Source of the DNA: Oscillospiraceae bacterium
Lineage (GTDB): Bacteria; Bacillota_A; Clostridia; Oscillospirales; Oscillospiraceae
Assembly: GCA_015067895.1 (NCBI GenBank)
Contig: SVLP01000044.1
Coordinates: 1 to 18,607 of the forward strand
DNA: 18,607 bases
Direction of reading: 5' to 3'
The position numbers and the translations under genes are program-made. Below, piece after piece: positions 15,476 through 18,607 of this stretch. The notes beneath the pieces are model-generated. The model was given only the letters and a program-made list of their open reading frames with translations, was not told the DNA's origin and did not search any database. The stretch's first letter is position 1. Every line of letters begins with the position of its first letter.

Positions 15476-15633
15476 ATACTAATTCTTGGTTAAATGGTTT
15501 AAGAGCTTTCCGAGGATAAATTGTGCCAGAAAAGGCCGAGGACGACGGTGGGCTGTCGCCCACCTAGGACGAGAACGCATTATGGCGCAATTTAGACCGG
15601 AAAGAATTAAACGGTTTAATCAAGAGTTAGTAT
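15476..15633 (+). ncRNA. 158-base long imperfect hairpin, candidate structured RNA or MITE
   Basis: Arms of 53 bases (15476-15528) and 51 bases (15583-15633) are inverted repeats with a few differences. The ends are ATACTAA and TTAGTAT. Four of the five single-base differences before and around the wide stem would be G-U pairs in plus-strand RNA, and one is a G-G mismatch. The apex has a perfect 7-bp stem GGTGGGC-TGTC-GCCCACC (15547-15564), bordered on both sides by the direct repeat AGGACGA (15539-15545 and 15566-15572). No open frame or T run follows. It lies about 90 bases before trxA in the same direction. Transcription is not shown; it might equally be a short inactive transposon. Confidence 0.6.
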
Positions 15634-15641
15634 AAAATGTA

Positions 15642-15657
15642 TCACATTCAAATGTGA
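15642..15657. promoter_or_regulatory. Palindrome TCACATT-CA-AATGTGA before trxA
   Basis: A perfect 7-bp inverted repeat with a two-base centre lies 69 bases before the trxA start. It has the half-site letters of Crp-type operators, but in the opposite order (TCACA then TGTGA), so it is a candidate operator only. No clear trxA promoter was located; TATCCTATAG at 15689-15698 is a weak -10 candidate without a good -35. Confidence 0.35.
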
Positions 15658-15726
15658 CATCGTCACGGAATCAATTCCCCTTTTTGGGTATCCTATAGAC
15701 AAAGAAAGACGAAAGGAGCGAACGCT

Positions 15727-16047
15727 ATGATCGCCATGAATGAGAAGCTGTATCGGGAAAACGTGCTGGAGGGCGGCAAGCCCGTCCTCGTGGAATTCTG
15801 GGCACCCTGGTGCGTGTACTGCCGCCGGATCGGCCCGGCCATGCAGAAGGTGGCCGAGCAGAACCGGGAGGGCCTGATCGTGGGTCAAGTCAACATCGAC
15901 GACCACCCGGAGCTGGCCAGCCGGGAGCAGATCGAGGTCGTCCCCACCCTGGTGCTCTATCAGGGCGGCGAGGCCCTGGGCTCCATCGTGGCTCCGGAAT
16001 CCAAGGCCCGGATCGACGAATTTCTGGAGGATTTTTTAGGGAACTGA
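15727..16047 (+). CDS. trxA: Thioredoxin with WCVYC active site
   Basis: Thioredoxin reduces protein disulfides in the cytosol and is recharged by thioredoxin reductase, encoded next. The 106 residues fit the family. FWAPWC precedes the redox motif W28-C29-V30-Y31-C32, and VVPTL (P73) gives the cis-proline opposite it. The dipeptide VY replaces the usual GP, which would change the redox potential and partner choice. AAAGGAG (15712-15718) is eight bases before ATG 15727; a second ATG three codons later is less well spaced. The stop overlaps the ribosome binding site of trxB, so the two are coupled. No signal peptide is present. Confidence 0.95.
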   Translation: MIAMNEKLYRENVLEGGKPVLVEFWAPWCVYCRRIGPAMQKVAEQNREGLIVGQVNIDDHPELASREQIEVVPTLVLYQGGEALGSIVAPESKARIDEFLEDFLGN

Positions 16048-16057
16048 GGTGAGCGAC

Positions 16058-16978
16058 ATGAAGCGCGTTTATGATATGATCGTTCTGGGCGGCGGCCCCG
16101 GCGGCTACACCGCCGCCCTCTACGCGGCCCGGGCGGGGCTGCGCGTCGCGGTGCTGGAGAAGCTCAGTGCCGGGGGCCAGATGGCCCTGACCAGCCAGAT
16201 CGACAATTACCCCGGCTTCCCCGAGGGGGTGGACGGCTTCGAGCTGGGAATGAAATTCCAGGAGCAGGCCCAGCGGTTCGGCGCGGTGACGGAATACGCC
16301 GAAGTCCGGGAGCTGGAGCTGAAGGCCGACCCCAAGGTTCTGCACACCACCGAGGGCGATTTTTACGCGAAGACCGTGGTCATCGCCACCGGCGCCGGAG
16401 CCCGGAAGCTGGGTCTGGAGCACGAGGATCGGCTCACGGGCCGGGGCGTCAACTACTGCGCCCACTGCGACGGCATGTTCTACCGGGGCAAGACCGTAGC
16501 TCTGGTGGGCGGCGGCAACAGCGCAGCGGCGGAGGCCCTGTACCTGTCCCGCATCGCGAAAAAGGTCATCCTGATCCACCGCCGGGACACCCTCCGGGCC
16601 ACGAAGATCTACCACGAGCCCCTGATGAAGCTGGAGAATCTGGAATTCAAGTGGAACAGCGCGGTGACCGAGCTTCTGGGAGACGACCGGCTGTCCGGTG
16701 TCAAAGTAAAGAATCTGATCTCCGGCGAAGAGGAAGTCCTGGATGTGGACGGCATCTTCGTCAGCATCGGCCGGAAGCCCGCCACGGAGCTGGTGGCCGG
16801 TCAGCTGGAGCTGGACAACGGCTACATCATCGCCGACGAATCCACCCGAACCAATCTCCCCGGCGTCTACGCCGTGGGCGACGTCCGGACGAAGGCTCTG
16901 CGCCAGATCATCACCGCCGCCGCCGACGGCGCCAACGCCGCCCATTTCGCGGAGGCGTATCTTTCGGAGCACAACTGA
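16058..16978 (+). CDS. trxB: Thioredoxin reductase, NADPH-dependent flavoprotein
   Basis: This reduces thioredoxin with NADPH through FAD and a cysteine pair. I chose ATG 16058 (306 residues) over an in-frame GTG at 16049, because GAGGTG (16046-16051) covers that GTG and is six bases from the ATG. The FAD Rossmann motif GGGPGG (11-16) is intact, as are the redox pair C134-A-H-C137 followed by DG, the NADPH Rossmann motif GGGNSA (151-156) and the HRR..LRA block (174-181) that favours NADPH over NADH. The C-terminal FAD block GVYAVGDVR is present. CAHC replaces the more frequent CATC/CAVC. It follows trxA with ten bases between and is probably in one operon with it. Confidence 0.95.
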   Translation: MKRVYDMIVLGGGPGGYTAALYAARAGLRVAVLEKLSAGGQMALTSQIDNYPGFPEGVDGFELGMKFQEQAQRFGAVTEYAEVRELELKADPKVLHTTEGDFYAKTVVIATGAGARKLGLEHEDRLTGRGVNYCAHCDGMFYRGKTVALVGGGNSAAAEALYLSRIAKKVILIHRRDTLRATKIYHEPLMKLENLEFKWNSAVTELLGDDRLSGVKVKNLISGEEEVLDVDGIFVSIGRKPATELVAGQLELDNGYIIADESTRTNLPGVYAVGDVRTKALRQIITAAADGANAAHFAEAYLSEHN

Positions 16979-17099
16979 CTCTTGCCCCCCGCATTTATGA
17001 GGGGGGTGCCCCGAAGGGGCGGGGGGAGTCCGCCTGTCGATGTTGTATACTCCCCCCTGGCCTGCGGCCATCCCCCCTCATAAATGAGGGGGGCGAGAT
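16979..17099. repeat. C/G-rich intergenic repeat, copy D
   Basis: About 120 bp, starting CTCTTGCCCCCCGCATTTAT directly after the trxB stop and ending ATGAGGGGGGCGAGA. It has the same orientation and size class as copy B, with matching ends, TATACTCCCCCCTGGCC and GGCC hairpin blocks, and some difference in the middle. It fills the gap before the Crp/Fnr gene's promoter. Confidence 0.8.
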
Positions 17100-17114
17100 A
17101 TATCAAATCTCCAT

Positions 17115-17143
17115 TTGACAACAGCCCCTCCCGGCACTATACT
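17115..17143 (+). promoter_or_regulatory. Sigma-A promoter of the Crp/Fnr-family gene
   Basis: A perfect TTGACA (17115-17120), a 17-base spacer and TATACT (17138-17143) lie 21 bases before the start codon, with AAGGAGGG between. The leader is only about 15 bases. Confidence 0.88.
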
Positions 17144-17164
17144 TGTCTTAAGGAGGGATGAATC

Positions 17165-17824
17165 ATGGAATTTTCTCAGTGCTTCCCCATTTGGAACAAG
17201 CTGACAGCCGATCAACAGGAGCGGCTGCGTAATGTTACGGATTTACAGAAGATCAAGGCGGGCACCGTCGTCCACGACGGCAGTCCCGAGTGCAAGGGCA
17301 TGGTGCTGGTCAGGAGCGGCCAGCTGCGGGCGTACCTGCTCAGCGAGGAGGGCCGGGAGATCACCATCTGCCGCTTTTTTGAGATGGACATCTGCCTGTT
17401 CTCCGCATCCTGCGTCATGCCCAATATGATGTTCGATGTGTTCATCGAGGCGGAAAAGGACACCGAGATGTGGGTCATCCCCGCCTGTTTGTACCAGAAT
17501 CTCATGGACGAGAGCCTACCCCTGAGCACCTACTCCCGGGATCTCATCACCAACCACTTCTCCGAGGTCATGTGGCTCATGGAGCAGATCATGTGGAAGA
17601 GCTTTGACAAGCGTCTGGCGGGCTTTTTGATCGAGGAAGCCCGGATCGAGGAGACGGACGCGCTGAAGATCACCCACGAGAAGATCGCCTCCCACATGGG
17701 CACCGCCCGGGAGGTGGTCACCCGGATGCTGCGCTACTTCCAGAGCGACGGCATGGTCAAGCTCACCCGGGGCACCGTGGAGCTGATCGACAAGAAGGCG
17801 CTGGAACAATTGAGCGAAGGATAA
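17165..17824 (+). CDS. Crp/Fnr-family transcriptional regulator
   Basis: The 219 residues combine an N-terminal cyclic-nucleotide-binding-like beta-barrel (about 15-125), a long dimer helix (about 125-160) and a C-terminal winged helix-turn-helix of Crp type. The latter reads ITHEKIASHMGTAREVVTRML (about 169-189) followed by a wing near GMVKLTRGTVELID. Cysteines at 6, 43, 69, 77, 83 and 108 are notable; C77 and C83 lie in DICLFSASC, a block seen in anaerobic Crp/Fnr proteins. They do not match the FNR four-cysteine iron-sulfur layout. AAGGAGGG (17150-17157) is well placed before ATG 17165. It has its own strong promoter and terminator. Its position after trxA-trxB suggests a redox-related role, but the effector and targets are unknown. 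Confidence 0.92.
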   Translation: MEFSQCFPIWNKLTADQQERLRNVTDLQKIKAGTVVHDGSPECKGMVLVRSGQLRAYLLSEEGREITICRFFEMDICLFSASCVMPNMMFDVFIEAEKDTEMWVIPACLYQNLMDESLPLSTYSRDLITNHFSEVMWLMEQIMWKSFDKRLAGFLIEEARIEETDALKITHEKIASHMGTAREVVTRMLRYFQSDGMVKLTRGTVELIDKKALEQLSEG

Positions 17825-17827
17825 GAC

Positions 17828-17857
17828 AAGCCCGCTGCGAAATGCAGCGGGCTTTCC
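17828..17857 (+). terminator. Intrinsic terminator of the Crp/Fnr gene
   Basis: AAGCCCGCTGC, loop GAAAT and GCAGCGGGCTT (17844-17854) form a perfect 11-bp stem ending in a short T run, three bases after the stop codon. The following stretch to 17978 holds a lone GTAGGG (17877-17882), a possible degenerate hairpin-unit remnant, and no gene. Confidence 0.85.
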
Positions 17858-17978
17858 TCATAGATAGACGCAACCTGTAGGGAATTGCCCAAAATGCTGG
17901 CGTACCATGTAACGACCCCACGTACAACAAAACGACCCCCTTCGCAGTTCGAACAGCTTGTCAGCGGCGACTCGCCAC

Positions 17979-18008
17979 AAAAAGGCCGCCCCCTTGCGGG
18001 AGCGGCCT
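17979..18008 (-). terminator. Intrinsic terminator of gap
   Basis: On the minus strand AGGCCGC and GCGGCCT enclose one mismatch, a CCC/GGG stem and a four-base loop, followed by a T run. It lies about 22 bases past the gap stop codon. Confidence 0.88.
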
Positions 18009-18029
18009 CGAATTTCGGTATACCGAGAA

Positions 18030-18607
<578 letters not shown>

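Noticed and set aside
17861..17978. Small gene or regulatory RNA between the Crp/Fnr gene and gap
   Set aside because: There is no frame with a ribosome binding site; only a lone GTAGGG and two AACGACCCC repeats are seen, too little to call.

Overview
This window looks like a chromosomal stretch from a GC-rich, probably gut-associated member of class Clostridia (order Oscillospirales or a near relative). The reasons are Gram-positive-style ribosome binding sites (AAGGAGG) before almost every gene, clean sigma-A promoters, a SigA with a short N-terminal region, a PdaA-type muramic-lactam deacetylase (a spore-cortex enzyme), an AlgI/DHHW acyltransferase pair, a Clostridia-type acyl-ACP thioesterase, and a Crp/Fnr regulator next to thioredoxin genes. 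The taxonomic call is inference. No phage, integrase, CRISPR array, tRNA or rRNA was seen.

Layout. (1) 151-1692: a leftward four-helix membrane protein of unknown function is divergent from nrdR (ribonucleotide reductase repressor), which is followed one base later by an SdpI-like membrane protein and a terminator. (2) 1844-4091: an LCP cell-wall glycopolymer ligase and gluQ (glutamyl-queuosine tRNA-Asp synthetase), closely spaced. (3) 4104-4364: a nested intergenic repeat. (4) 4425-7966: acyl-ACP thioesterase, an AlgI-like MBOAT O-acyltransferase and its DHHW partner, separated by copies of a C/G-rich repeat. (5) 8060-8491: an unrecognised 143-residue protein. (6) 8740-12116: leftward rpoD (sigA), divergent from rightward lepA. 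lepA is followed by hemW, an order also found in other Firmicutes. (7) 13475-15380: a leftward sugar-isomerase-like TIM barrel, divergent from a 74-residue peptide gene, then a leftward PdaA-type deacetylase. (8) 15440-17824: intergenic structures, trxA-trxB, and a Crp/Fnr regulator. (9) 18030-18607: the C-terminal half of gap, leftward and cut by the window edge.

The genes are mostly housekeeping: dNTP control, tRNA modification, transcription, translation, redox, glycolysis and envelope work. The most unusual material lies between the genes. (a) GTAG-plus-hairpin units, mostly in inverted pairs like the REP/BIME elements of other bacteria, two of them inside predicted 5' leaders. (b) Four copies of a C/G-rich repeat with related ends, two of which bracket the MBOAT gene in opposite orientation. 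(c) A 158-bp imperfect inverted repeat before trxA whose arm differences keep G-U pairing only if the plus strand is transcribed. (d) Two divergent promoters built on the same -35 block between the isomerase and the 74-residue peptide. The peptide resembles Nif11/NHLP-type leaders and ends with a Gly-Gly motif followed by a short cationic tail. None of these amounts to a proven new system; (c) and (d) deserve the closest look.
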